This document shows, piece by piece, positions 45,901-58,204 of a stretch of 64,000 nucleotides of DNA. The translations under genes were made by a program, and so were the position numbers. Positions within the stretch are counted from its first letter, which is position 1; each line of letters begins with the position of its first letter. The notes under the pieces were generated by a model, which saw nothing but the letters and a program-made list of their open reading frames with translations, had not been told where the DNA came from and did no database searches. The DNA is from Hydractinia symbiolongicarpus (taxonomy: Eukaryota > Cnidaria > Hydrozoa > Anthoathecata > Hydractiniidae): contig NC_079883.1 of NCBI RefSeq assembly GCF_029227915.1, positions 23,188,001 through 23,252,000 on the forward strand, given 5' to 3'.

Positions 45901-48900
45901 CATTTCGCGATCATATATGAAAAATCACATCATTTGCAAGGGAAATTATTTCGCTAATGGCAACAATTCTCTGTTTTCTTCTTCTTTTCTCTTATTTATA
46001 GTAAGGAAAGGTTTTCATCCATTACTGTTTCAAAAAATCGGGATATCCGAAAAATTTTCGAAATAATTGAAAACACCTAATTTTATTGTAGTTAATAATA
46101 AAGAAAAAATAAATCACTAACTTTGAGATTTCCCTATTTTTTGATTTTTTTGTGGTAAAAAAACTTTCGCGTCTTGAGAAATATCCACGACATCGCGTAA
46201 ATAAACTTTAGCGAAAATGATTAAGAGTGAAAAACGCGAAAGTTTCTGCCCTTGTCATTTTGTTTAGCAAGTTCGTCCCGCTTACCTGAACTGTGGCAAT
46301 TCTCGATCAGTTCTCGGTACATCTTTATCAATAACTCGTATGCTTGCTGAAATCAGCTTTTCGCTATAGTTTTGTCGTGCTGCGTATACCTGTAATAACA
46401 ATAACAGAATACATATAACTCGCCTCTCCTGACATAGAATACATATAACTCGCCTTTGCTCACACAGAATACATATCACTCGCTTCTGATGACACAATAC
46501 ATATTACTCGCCTCACACAGAATACATATTACTCGCCTCACACAGAATATATATGAGTCGCCTCCACTGAAGGAAAATGTACAAGCTGCAAGAGACTATT
46601 CTAGATAGCAAGACACCTTAAAGTTATCCTAAACATATTACAAGTATAAATTTATCACTACTTCATAATTGAAAAAATCTTATCTTAAGCCTACCTTAAC
46701 GTGCCTATAAAAACCCTACAATAAAACGGAAAATTCATAAACCAATTTGTTAACGCAGACCTTACAAGAATAACTTTTTTAATAAGGAAGTTCACGAGAT
46801 ATACATGTATGATAATATCGTCGTTGCGATGAAAACTAATGTGATTATGGTGGAATTGTTGTAAGTAATTTGAATGGTGTAGAATTTGAATGATAAAGAA
46901 CTTGAATGGTGGAGAACTTGAATGGTGTAGAATTTTATTGATGGAGAAATTGAATGATGGAGAATTCAAATGAAGGAGAATTTGAATGGTGGAAAACTTG
47001 AATGGTGTAGAATTCAAATGATGGAGCATTTGAATGATGGAGAACTTGAATGGTGTAGAATTTGAATGGTGTAGAATTTGAAGGGTATATTACCAAGTTT
47101 ATGCGAGTTTCTACTATTAATGTATCACTTATAAACAATGAAGTCACAAAATTTTAAAGCAGTTGAAAAAATCGTTGTCACGATTCGTTAGTTTCTAGGA
47201 ACAAGGTAAACAAAACAAAATTAAACAAAACAAAATCAAACAAACAAATAAACAAAAAAACAAACAAGAACAAGACACCTACATGGGCTTGAATTTCCAT
47301 AAACTTAAGTTGTTCTTCTCCCAAAGAAGTCTCTAATACAATCTGAGGAGGTTCCTGCGAATTAAAGCTGCAGTAGGGACAGTCCTGATATACAGTATCT
47401 TCTTTGTCGTTCACAGGACCATCATTACAATCAAACGTATGCGAAACAAATTTAAACTTCGGGGTGACGTTCATAAACGAATCAATATCCTGACAACTAG
47501 CTGGCCTAATAGATGGGCTAGATTTAGTTTTCTCCAGTTCCTTTTTTACATTGTCTGTCATTTGTTTTTGGACATTATTTTGTTTTGGTGTTGATCGACC
47601 ACTATGTGCTTTTGCTTGCTTCTCTAAATACTTATTTGCACTTTCAACAATACCAAGTATTTCTTCATCGTACATCACACCTTTCGTTGCAGGAGATTTA
47701 CTGTTAGAATTTTTTGTTGTTGATATACTGCTTGGCGTGCTGTTTGTCCTTGACCTTCGACGTCTTATCTTCTCTGGAGAACTGGGCGTACTTGCTTGTA
47801 TCATTTGTGCAATCCATGGCGGTAGATGTTCAACACTTTCTCCAGTTGGAGATTTTGAGGCAGGTATCCGTCCTTGGCCCACTGATAGTTTCTTTATTGG
47901 CGTCCATAAAGAGTCTGGACTGTCATCTCGTAAACTAGCCAAGGATTTAAACCCAATATCTATTGGTCTACTGGGTGTTAGTGATTTATCATTATTAGAT
48001 TGCAAATGCAACCCTTCTACTTCAGCATTGTTTAGTTCATCATCACTATGACTTATGTTTATGTCATTTGAACATGTACTTAAAATTCTCACATTGTTCT
48101 CATTACCTGTCACATCTAATGTACTTTCACTACCCGAATCTGTATTTTTAGTAGGTGGTATAACTGATACATTTTTATCACTAGTAACAACTGCATTTTC
48201 AGTGATTGACATACCTAATGAATTTTCATCATCACTAACTTCCATAATTTTAATGGAAGGATCTGATGTATTCTGTTCACTAAGAATGTCTGTATATTTA
48301 GCAGAAACTGCATCCGATTCATTGTTTTCATTACTCATATCTGGATTTTCAGTGGCGGTTACACCTAATACATTTTTATTACAAGCTACATCTACTGTAT
48401 TTCTAATGCCGTCTGCACTGGCCGTATTTACCCCACTAGCAATATCTGGTTTATTCTCATTATCGATTGGATCAAATGTGTTTTTACTATCAGTTTCATC
48501 CAAGCTTTGCTCAGGTAACAAAAGTTGATTATCACTATCATCATCAACTATGTTTATTTTATTTGAATTTGCATCAATATTTACTTGCATGTTGGTGTCT
48601 ACTTTGGAGCTGCAATTTGAAAGATTTTCAGCTTTTTCAACTGCTTTTCTGTTTTCAGGAAATGGAGATGATAGGAAAATAGTTTGAGTATCCTTATTTA
48701 ATTCATCGACTTTAACTAAGATAGATTGATTTGAGTTTTCAGCAACTTCAGCAACTTCAACACTTTGAGAGCGATCGGTTTTTAAATTTGCAATATCAAG
48801 AGATTGAAAGTTTTCTGATTGAGAGTATAATGATTCTTGGTTGTTTATGTATTCAGGGGGCAATGTGAATGGATTAGGAAATATAACTGGCTCTGTATTG

Positions 48901-51900
48901 GATTGAACACTTTCTATTGAACTAGGTTTATTTGTTATGGGATCAATCATACTGTCTTGTTGATTACTAACTTTAGTGTTAAAGTTAGATCGAGGAACAC
49001 TGTCATTATTTAAGATATCAAAGTCTTCACCTGGACATGCTGCATCTGCTGCTGATGATTCCTCCTTGCTTGGGCTGCATGTGTTTGGAACATCCAACAT
49101 GGCATCTGCTAAAGCTGTCCTAATGTCATCCACCTCACTGCATTCAAACTTTACAGATGTAGTACGTTCTTTCGTTTTATTGAGGGTTTTTTCGTCTTGA
49201 AAGTCCGAACAGTCAGTGACAAAGTTTACTGGAGGAGCATTTTCTTCATCAATATTTTCCGTAGTTTGGTCAACCTCTGTTTCATCATTTCCTTGGATGC
49301 CATGAATATCTGCCATTTCAACTTTAACAACAACATCGCTATTTTCACGTGGCCTTGATAAACAATGAATTTGAGAAAGTTTTTCCTCATAACTTGATGG
49401 GCAAAATTCTTCAAGCTCCTGATTTAATATTTCCTCCTCCTCATGTTCTTGACATACTAATCCGAACGATTTTAACTCAATGTCTGAATTATCCTTTGTA
49501 TTATTAATATTTTCGTCTATTGGGGTATCCTTTGGAGACATTAGTCGTAACTTCACTTCTTCAGCTTTAACATTGTCAATTACAAACGAACTCTCCTCAA
49601 CAATACTAACAGACAGAGAGGCTTGAGATTTTGTCAAAAGTTCAACATGTTCTTTAGCGTTTTCTGGGCACGCCGAATACCATTTGGGGCAGTATCGAAC
49701 ACCCTCGTATTCATTCACTAAGGTTTTTAGCAAGCTTTTCCACCGTATTTTCATTGCTTCGTATCGTAATGTTTGCTCTACTTTTAATACTTCCCTTTCC
49801 CTAAAAATAAATCCTTGCAGAAATCAAACCTCCTACTTCATTTAAGCTCCATTTTTGCGTTTATGAAATAAGAATACCTTCACACCACTTTCTTATATAA
49901 AAAATATTTCAAACATTTACAATGTAAACAATTTGCTACCACTAACCTTGATGTTGTATTGAATGGGTAAAGTTCGAATAAGAACTGCCATACTTCTTTA
50001 CGTATGCTGTCATCAACACCACCTACAGAAAGATGGACAGCAGCATTATGCCACGTTTGTTAAACTTTGATCACTATAACCAAGTTGTTACATTCTATTC
50101 CAATTTTTATTTTGGGTAAAAAAACTTAATGAAATGCATACCTTTAAAAATAGCTCTTCTTAATTCATGTTCACGAATGAGTCTACCACTATCATCAAAC
50201 AAATTGTCAAATTGTGTTTTAGTCATTGGATTAGCACGAGAACTTCGAAGTTCATCATTCTCCTTCATCGCAACTTCATCATTATCAGTTAAATTATCAT
50301 CTGCCATACTCAAGTCGTCATTTTCAAAACTAAACAGAAACTTAAACTTAAATTTCAGGCTTAAAAACTAAAGAAAAAAAATGTTTCCTTTTTCTAGTAA
50401 GCACAAAAATTTTAATAATATTCAGGCTTATGATTACTATAGGCTTGTTTCCATTTAAACTTGTTCCCACTACAGTGTAAAAAACTCATGAGTATTTTGT
50501 TAGTGTACACATTGTCAAAATGGCAAGACACTACAAAAATTCGCGCTAATAGCAGAAAATAGAAGTCGAATGGAAATAAGCCCTTAGTATTTATTAAGTA
50601 TATTGATATAAGTGATATCTGCTCCCACTGGTTGTCTCACTATATTTTTTTTATTTGTGAAAATGATGTAAGAAAAACAGCACATAGTTTCCTCTTTAAA
50701 GTACTTTGAAGCGCTGGGTACATGGTACTATTTTTTCAAGCAAATGTAGCTTGATTTTATTACTAAAACATCCTGTCTTCACACTGCACATGCATCAATA
50801 TGCATGTAATAATGTTTAAAATCTCTGTAAAGGTGGAGAACTTTATGGGTTCTTTGACATGCCTGTCAGAGCAGATGTCTAGATAAATATTCTATAGAAC
50901 ATAGCATAGCATATATAATGCGTTTTGGATGGAAAATCGAAAAAAAAAAAAACGTCAATCTGCTTATTAATACATTGACTCCACAAAAGTGTGTAATTTT
51001 TTTTCACAAGCATAGGATTAGATATTTTATTTGTGAAACAAAATACGTTAAAAAATTTTACTTGTCTTTTCCTCTACTTTTACTGCTTTTGTCAATTTGT
51101 TCTTTGTTTCTTTTATATTCTGCCCTTTTAGTTATTTAACATGTTTTAACAAAGAAAAAATGCTGCAGCCTATGCATCACAGTGCAGCATTTTAGAAATT
51201 TTGCTGTATGGTGCATATACACCACTAAAAAAATTGTTCCATAAACGAAATTTATTTGATTTTATGCAACAACTGTTTTCATCAATTTTGCTGCATTGCA
51301 TAAAAAAAAAAGAGAAAAATGTGTGCATGCTAAAAAAACTTAAGATAACCATTCATTAATGTTGTAGGGTTTTTTTTGTGGCAGGGGTTTATTATACAAA
51401 GAATAACATATAACAAGTACATTATTAGTCTTGAGGAAGAAAGTACCCACTGACGAATTGTGCAACCTTATTCCTAATCTTATCGTTAAACATGAGATTT
51501 TTGTTTGTAACTCTTTCCATTAACCTATAGTTTAGTTTAATAATGTGGACACATTTATTTATATTGTAGAATATCTTGGGATCAAGTAAATTGGAATTGG
51601 GTGGTTTTCCATTGTTGCTTCAGTATTTTGTTTCATATTGTTTCTGTAGTGAACTTTAGTCAAACTTTTTTTGAAACTCAACTTATATAAAAATATTTTT
51701 TAAATTAAACTTTACTTATTCTGTAATGAAATCAAACCTTTCACTGTTTATTGGACATTTTTTCTCCCTATTTCAAAAAATATTTTAATACTACAAGCAC
51801 ACGTTGGTATAAATTAACCGTTAAGGATTTAAAGATTCTGGTTTGTCAAATTTATTAAATTTATTAAAGTTGCACAGACAGGGAAATTTAAGAACAGCTA

Positions 51901-52512
51901 TAAAAGGAAAATAAAAAAATAACATAAGCAATTGATGTCAGTCATGAGTGTTACCAAAACAACATTATCATAAATATTTATAAAACAAAAGACAACAGAC
52001 AATTATTGCTAAAAATAACACAATGTTTTTTTATAGAAAGAATGTGTGACAACAGCAAACACAAGCTTGCACAAGTTCTTATTTATTAAAAAACTGATTT
52101 AAAAACAAGGATCAATAAAACTACAAGGCTAAACAATAAAGGTGTGAACGAACCTGCTGTCAATATTGACTTCCCTTAAAGTAACTCCTTGTCCCTCACA
52201 TGTTGCATCACTTACTATTCCACTTGACTCATATCCAATGTTCTCTCCTTCAGCAGATGTATTTCCACAACTTGAGTCAAGACGCAAACTAGACCCAATA
52301 GAGTCATGGTCAAACACATCATTATTGTCATGTTTTCGTGACTTAACTGGAGAACCTGGGTTAGGATTAAAATTGAACTCTTCTTCTCCTTCCGACAAAA
52401 GCAGTACAAATGGGCTACCAGGTCTTGCATCTTCACTTTTCTTCTCTTGAGTTTTATTCACATTCTCTCCAAATTTTAAAATAAGCTTGTTTAAAGATTG
52501 TGACAAAGCCAT
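42929..52512 (-). CDS. TBC-domain Rab GTPase-activating protein with a giant insertion in the TBC domain
   Basis: Predicted GAP for a Rab GTPase. Eleven exons in transcript order: 52512-52154, 50329-50142, 50022-49947, 49800-47283, 46389-46286, 45768-45701, 45207-45061, 44548-44461, 43929-43781, 43702-43561, 43091-42929. Total 4002 bp, 1333 residues, all phases consistent. The TBC domain starts at GVDDSIRKEVWQFLFELYP (about residue 183). It breaks near residue 245 for about 800 polar, low-complexity residues within exon 49800-47283, then resumes at NYSEKLISASIRVIDKDV (about 1053). The arginine finger is in IDKDVPRTDR (1067-1076) and the glutamine finger is YAQ (1108-1110), so catalysis should be intact. 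The downstream part has the FWMFVNYMEHF, RWLLLNFKREF and PFDIFVCVAMLME blocks. TBC1D25, TBC1D15/17 and SGSM are the nearest types; I cannot choose. Start: first Met after an in-frame stop. The first donor (GTTCGT) is weak. Confidence 0.88.
43099..43338. repeat. 60-bp tandem repeat, 4 copies, at the 3' splice site of the last TBC exon
   Basis: The unit CGGGAAAAAACGGGTTAG, TTTGTTTTTTACTTTC, ATAAATTCATTATC repeats at exact 60-bp spacing. On the transcribed (minus) strand every copy carries CTAAC followed by CCGTTTTTTCCCG, a branch-point-like and pyrimidine-rich block. Only the copy next to the exon has the acceptor CTTTTTAG. The 20-residue periodic open frame here is an artefact of the 60-bp period. 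Confidence 0.95.
43439..43553. repeat. 29-bp tandem repeat, 4 copies, in a TBC intron
   Basis: TACAGCGAAACACAGCGAAG followed by TTACGTTAG repeats four times with few changes, ending only about 8 bp from the donor of exon 43702-43561 (GTAAGT on the minus strand). Confidence 0.9.
45428..45675 (+). mobile_element. tRNA-derived SINE
   Basis: A tRNA-like head has A box TAGGTGGTAGAGCG, anticodon arm TTCGC-TTCCAGT-GCGGG and B box GGGTTCAAACC. A body follows (CGTAGCTCAAATGGGAG; CTCCTTCACAGGAGTCTTG) and the end is an AAAT-repeat tail (45657-45675). Fragments of the same body occur at 8765 and 18478, and of the head at 28980. It sits in the TBC intron on the strand opposite to that gene. Confidence 0.8.
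45873..46253. mobile_element. MITE with GCAGAAACTTTCGCG ends
   Basis: AGGAGCAGAAACTTTCGCG at the left and, reversed, AAGGGCAGAAACTTTCGCG at the right form a 19-bp inverted repeat with two mismatches. TTTCGCG motifs recur inside. No coding sequence. It lies in the TBC intron between exons 46389-46286 and 45768-45701. Confidence 0.8.
46405..46563. repeat. Tandem repeat of CACAGAATACATAT..ACTCGCCT, about 6 copies
   Basis: Copies of AGAATACATATAACTCGCCT with spacers of variable length (period about 21-31 bp), starting 16 bp upstream of TBC exon 46389-46286 in the sense of that gene. Confidence 0.85.
46862..47092. repeat. Tandem repeat of TTGAATGGTGTAGAA-type units, about 15 copies
   Basis: Units of about 15-18 bp (TGAATGGTGGAGAACT, TGAATGATGGAGAATT) are arranged head to tail in the TBC intron that follows the giant exon. 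The Ser/His/Pro-rich minus-strand frames are repeat artefacts. Confidence 0.88.
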
Positions 52513-54290
52513 ACTTCTTTTTGATGTTAAATGTCTGTCATAAACACATAGTTGTCAAGGAGGATTTATTATTTCTGACGTCAAATTATTTGAAATAATA
52601 AAATTTGATTTCTTATCATGCAATAACATCCTAAAGAGAATAACCAAATATAAAAATACAATGTTCCACCGTTTTTTTATAATTTGTGAAAACAATATCA
52701 CCAACACAAGATTCAGATATACATTAAAATCTGCTGTATAAACACTTTCATTTTGAAGCAGTGTTAAACTTCTTAAAGGCGAAAAATATCATTGTAAAAA
52801 AACACATCAAATTTGTTACATAAACATAACCCTTTCTTTACATCACAACATCAGAAATTAAAAATGCTAACCTTTGACCCTTTTGTCTTTGTACACATAA
52901 AAATGAAAAAACAAATTAAGCACATCATTAAGTCAGTAAAAGTCAAACCTAAACATGTCAATAACTCTTGAGTTCAAATGATAATTTTACGTTATATGTA
53001 AACAAACTGCTGTCATGTGCATTGTAGGGCACATGTTATATCATTTCGGTGTCATATAACAAAGCTAATGCATAAATAATAAATAGACAGGCAGGTGCCA
53101 TGCATATTATTATGCATGCTAAGTTAAGGAGGTACTGTAATTCTCTAAGAAAGAATTTAATTTTTATTTACATCATCTCTTGAGATTTATCACACACAAA
53201 TTTTAAGCATTAAAAAAATAACAATTCAAGGAAGAATTGCTTAATGTTTAATTGTATATTTTGTTATGGTGTCCAACTCACTTTTAATTGATAATTAAAA
53301 AACAGATGTTGCAGTAAATATTCAGCCACAAGTCTAAGATGGCTGATAAACATTGAGATGAAAGACTTTCTTTATTAGTAACAATATTTTTTGCTTAATA
53401 TCTCACAGTATAAGCAACAAATCATCCAAAAAATAGAAAACTTCTAAAATTGTAAAGGTACACAGACACTTATCCAAAGAGAAAAAATCTTTTGCAAATT
53501 TTGCAAAATCACCACAATTTTTTTGACCGAATTTAGTGTGTTTTACAGAAATTTTCATAAAAGGTTAAATTACTGCAATTTTTCTCATCATGAAATTTTC
53601 TTTCTTTAAAGTATATTCAGTGAAAAAAAATTTTTTTTGAAGGTTTACTGATACTCAATATTTGATCAAAGAGATTTCTACATTGTTAAAGCTTACTTTT
53701 AAGACAAGTAAATTTCAGGCCATTTCCTAAGATTTTAGTGCGGTGAAACAGATGTCTTAAAATCTGAGGTGCTATTCTGTTTAGGTTATTTTGTATAAGC
53801 TTAAATAATTCTGTATATATTTCTTTTAAAATCTTCAAAAGACAAATATTATAGCATATTGTTTTTATAAAAGCCACCATATATAAAATCAAAATATTAT
53901 AGCATATTATGTTTTTATAAAAGCCACAAGTCTAAATATAGTAAAAAACTTTAATGTTTGTTAAAATTGCAAGAATGCTACTGATACAATATTTAATAGC
54001 TAAATGCAGCCATAAGTAAAACCCAGTTATAAATACAGGCTTCAGCTTTATAAATTTAATTTAAGTCAATGATAAGGGTTACAGAGTCTTCCTTATAATT
54101 GCTCTCTGATTTGATACATCATATTTTCGTAATTTAAATAATTTGGAAATTTAGACATAAAAAAACATTGACTTGTATGTGCTTGTATTTTTGTTGATAA
54201 ATGGCAGAAGAAAGTTTGTTTCAAAATATCATACAGTCAAAAAATGGAGTGTGGATAGTGAAAACGACTCAAAAGGCAGTGGCGTATTCA
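52513..54290. other. Upstream region of the TBC gene
   Basis: The sequence is AT-rich with no supported exon. The TBC promoter or 5' UTR exons should lie here. An in-frame stop precedes the chosen Met by about 16 codons. A 40-bp segment (ATATTATAGCATATT..TTTTTATAAAAGCCACC/A) is duplicated at 53846 and 53896. Confidence 0.55.
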
Positions 54291-55542
54291 GAGGTTAGTT
54301 TGGGCACACCGCGAGCGCAAAGCGCGAGAGTTTGAGAATCAGTTGGAGGTGTGGGGAGCGCTGTAAGCCCCCCAAACAGGTACAGTGCAGAGCCCTGTAG
54401 GAGAACGGGAGGGGGAGGTAAGCCGCAGAAAATTTGACGATTTTTTAGCTATAATCACATTCTTGCGAGTGACTTTAGGATCCTATAACAATGTCACTAG
54501 TTTAACATGTTTAACATCGGATGTATACTACAAGGTTTATTTGACAGACATGTCGTCAGAGTCAGTATCAATGCTACATGCTAACAATCCAAGCTCTGCG
54601 GTATTTTATTGGATTGCGATCGAACTGGCGGCCCCATTTATTACTTTCTATAGGAAGCCTGACACCCTGAGGGGCCAGCACAATGCTAAACCAGTCCACG
54701 TAATCCAACTCAACTATGAGGAAATGCGCACCCATGCAAGCTAATTAAATTGCCAGAGCACAGAGAGCTTCGACTACCAAGAAACAGTTTCTCCCTACAG
54801 ATGAACTACTCCTGAGTTGTTTTGTAAAAGTTAATTCTGTGGATTGTGAAAACATCCCTTTCTTTTAACATATATTGTTCTACCATGATCAGGTCTACAA
54901 GCACCTTCCACAACCAAATTATTACTGATTACAAAAATTTGTAGCTCGAACAAACCAGCTGCTACATAAAATTGCACTTTTTTGCACTTTACAATGTCAT
55001 AAACCACGTTCGTCCCAGTCCAGGGATTAGGGGTTGGGATTTGTATCCATATTTTTAGGTGATAAAGTTCGTATTTATACCACCTCAGAGTCATATGAAA
55101 CAATGAGACTACTTGAATTCGTTTTCTTATGGTAGTAGTAACAATATATATATCAAAAAATAATTTTTGTGTACGAGTGTGTACTTTTTGTGAAAAAAAT
55201 TGTTTTAAAAAAAGGCAAGCCGCTGGACAAAAGTGCGGGCTAATCTTGTTTATATGAAGTCATATGCGTATTTCGCGCCAATTTACTAATCCATCTAGAA
55301 ACATAAATTGTAGCTACTAGCTAGCTTAGGTAACATATAAGATTAATTAGACTAGCCACAGCAAAAAACTAATGGAATAAAATATTTGTGAAAGAAATAA
55401 TGAACCATACCCTATGGCTAGCTAGCTAAAGACAAAAAAAAACAAGTTATTGGTGTAATGGCTTCACATATATGAAATACAGCTGTGAAAAGGTTTGTTG
55501 ACATCGAAAGTGTAATTTGTCTAACAAAGTTAAATTTGTCTG
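54291..55542. other. Gene-free, repeat-like stretch
   Basis: An open frame at 54385-54744 gives no recognisable protein. Its end (TGCGCACCCATGCAAGCTAA) is similar to TGCACACCCATGCAAGTTAA at 59975, which suggests dispersed repeat material rather than a gene. Confidence 0.45.
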
Positions 55543-55660
55543 CAGCGATAGAAATGTTTTTTTAGATCACATCTTAAAAGTTTAAAAACGAAAAGCGGCG
55601 ATAAAAATGTTCTTTAAGATTGCATTTTAAAAGTTTATAAACGAAAAGCGGCTATAGACG
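55543..55660 (-). repeat. 56-bp repeat units, inverted relative to 57605-57790
   Basis: Two units of GCGGCGATAAAAATGTTCTT, then AAGTTTA and AACGAAAA. They are the reverse complement of the units at 57605-57790 (CATTTCTATCGCCGTTCTTC). Confidence 0.75.
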
Positions 55661-56349
55661 GTGTAAGGTTTAATTTTTGTTCGTGTAGTCCACGAAACAT
55701 GATCGTGAGGTCCATGATTGTTAAAAAAAAACACATCGTGGGCTATCGTGGTTCGTGCGTAACATGAAATAACACGAACTATGATGTTAACAAAGCTTTT
55801 CACAGTACTGTAAATTCTGAGCAGGCGAGCCCATTTATAATGTAGAAAGATAGGCCAAAACTTTTGTGAAATATGCCGTAACATTGATTGGGGGAGAGTC
55901 ACTCGATTAAGTGATTACAAGCTTCAAAGCTCTCCAAAGTGCCACTCATTTGATCAGGGTAATAAAAAGTTAGGCTCCGTGTTGTCTCGCCCGATTGGGG
56001 GAAACTCACCTATCGGGGGAAAAGTGCCGTACTGGTGTAAAGCCTTTGTCCTTGTGCTTCTGGAGCAGGATTGAATCAATTAAAAAGTGTGGAAAAAACT
56101 TCATGCAACTTTAGACACAAGATATATTAACAAATTTTAATGACACCAATTTAATTTAGAAACTCAAGTTAAATTTGGTAACCGTTATTGCCACAAGATA
56201 AGACCATGAAAACAAATAAGACAACACTATTTTAAGCAGGTAAAAAAAGAATTGTCAGATTCAGAGGATTAAAAATGTGCAGAGCAGGCATATTTAGTAT
56301 GATTTCAGCAGACAGTTTGGTAGCATTTAGTTAGCAAGCAGCTATTTGC

Positions 56350-56479
56350 TTTTCTCTTTCTTATCATTATGAAAATAGCCGTGTGGCCATGGGTGCTCTT
56401 TAAAAAGCTAAGAGGTTTAGCTATAGAGCCAACATTACCAGCTAGCTATTTTCATAACGATAACGATGAAAAAGAAAGA
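56350..56479. mobile_element. Foldback element, about 130 bp
   Basis: The left arm (CTTTCTTATCATTATGAAAA then TAGC) pairs with the right arm (GCTATTTTCATAACGATAAC then GATGAAAAAGAAAG), with about 65 bp between that holds further partly paired GAGGTTTAGCTATAG sequence. Confidence 0.6.
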
Positions 56480-57604
56480 TTTTTCCTAAACAAAATAGAA
56501 GATATTTAGCTGCTATTAACTCCTACAACAACAAGTTCTTTAGAATTTTACAATTCCATAGTTCACATTTTTTGTTGATGTTGCACTTTACGCGCCGCCA
56601 TGTTAAAAATTTGATCCCAGAAAAACACATTTCAGGCTAAGCCAGACGCGAGGCTGGGGACGCAGGCTAGATGTGATCACGTGCTTAATCCTACTCGCTT
56701 GTTCTGCCGTTTTTGTTTTGATTCGCAATATTATTGTTTGGAAGGTAAAGACATTTTGGAAAACAGACTCAACAAGGGGGGAAGGAAAGCATGATCTATG
56801 TCTATGCGATGTTTGTTGTTATTTCGTTTGCATTATCGCTAGATGGCTAACTAGCCAAGTGGGACTTTTTTACTTTTACTGTTTGCTACGCTGTATTTTC
56901 CTGGTATGGTATTAATGTCTTCCATAATGCCGCTCAGCAGGAGGATTTCCTTTTATTATTTTGTTGTTATGCTCCACACATAACAACGTCTTGTTTGGAC
57001 AATATTTTTAACCTGTTAATTTTAGCTAGCTAGCTATTTTCAGCATCATATCTAATTAATGCTTGACTAATCTGTATGTTATCAACCAAATTGTTATATC
57101 AATATAGAAAGGGTGGTGGTGTAGCTTAGTGGTAATAGCTAAACTCTCCAAATTTATTTCTAGGGCGAAACCTGGTGGTGATTTAATGTTGGTGAGTAAA
57201 TGTAACCATAGCCCCAAAGGTTAACTCAAGACACGCGCAGAAAGTATCTACAATTTTAATTGCTTATAATTCGTATAAAAATCGTATACAATTCGTATAG
57301 TGTTTTTAGTTATACGACTTTTAAAAAATCCTATATGAATCTTATACAATTTTCATATGCATTTTCATACGAATTGCGATACGAATTTATAAACGAATTT
57401 AATTTTCAATATAATTTCTTCATAGGAATCTAACTTCTTGCTATGCATCTAGCATTGAAATAAACATTAACAATTTCTAAACGCCATTTTTATCACTTTA
57501 AATGATTAGAACTTACAAACAACCATCTTTAAATGCTTTTCTTGCGAATTTCAAAGGATTGGCACTTATAAACAAAATTATTGAAACTTATAATGTGAAA
57601 TTAA

Positions 57605-57790
57605 ATAATTATCTGTTGCTGCTTTTCGGTTCTTAAACTTTTAAAACATGATCCAAAAAAGCATTTTTATCGCCGTTCTTCGTTCTTAACCTTTTAAAAC
57701 GCGATCTAACGAAGCATTTCTATCGCCGTTCTTCATTCTTAAATTTTTAAAACCCGATTTAGAAAAACATTTCTATCGCCATATTTTGTT
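57605..57790 (+). repeat. 56-bp tandem repeat, about 3 copies
   Basis: The unit CATTTCTATCGCCGTTCTTC, GTTCTTAA, CTTTTAAAAC, GATC repeats three times with changes. The same unit appears inverted at 55543-55660. Confidence 0.8.
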
Positions 57791-58204
57791 CTTAAATAAA
57801 TCAATAATCTTTTGTTTATTACGCACAAGTTATTAACTTACAAGACTTGCAAGATAATTAATAAGAACAAAAGATAAACAACTACTTAAGTGTACGCGTT
57901 CGCTTACATCTGGACTGTGCTGTATTTATATAAGTTTGTTTTTCTTCCCATGCGAATTTAATAAGAAAACTTCTACAATTTTTTTTTTAAAAAAAACATA
58001 TGCATTTAATTATAAAAACTCAAACAAATTTTGTTTAAAAAATCTCATACGAATTTAATAAAATCTCGAATGAATTTTTTTAAAAAAAACACGCAAATTT
58101 TTGTTTTAATTTAAAACTCATACGAATTTAACTCATATGAATTTTTTTAAACCCATACAAATTTAATTCAAAACTCATACAATTTTTTAAAAAACTTGTA
58201 CGGA

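Noticed and set aside
47551-49200. Plus-strand ORFs of 71-166 residues
   Set aside because: Shadows of the long minus-strand TBC exon.
54385-54744. 119-residue ORF
   Set aside because: No recognisable domain or splice context, and its end recurs near 59975, so it is likely repeat-derived.
57110-57185. tRNA-like TAGCTTAGTGGTAATAGC
   Set aside because: An A-box-like string is present, but no B box or cloverleaf can be formed.
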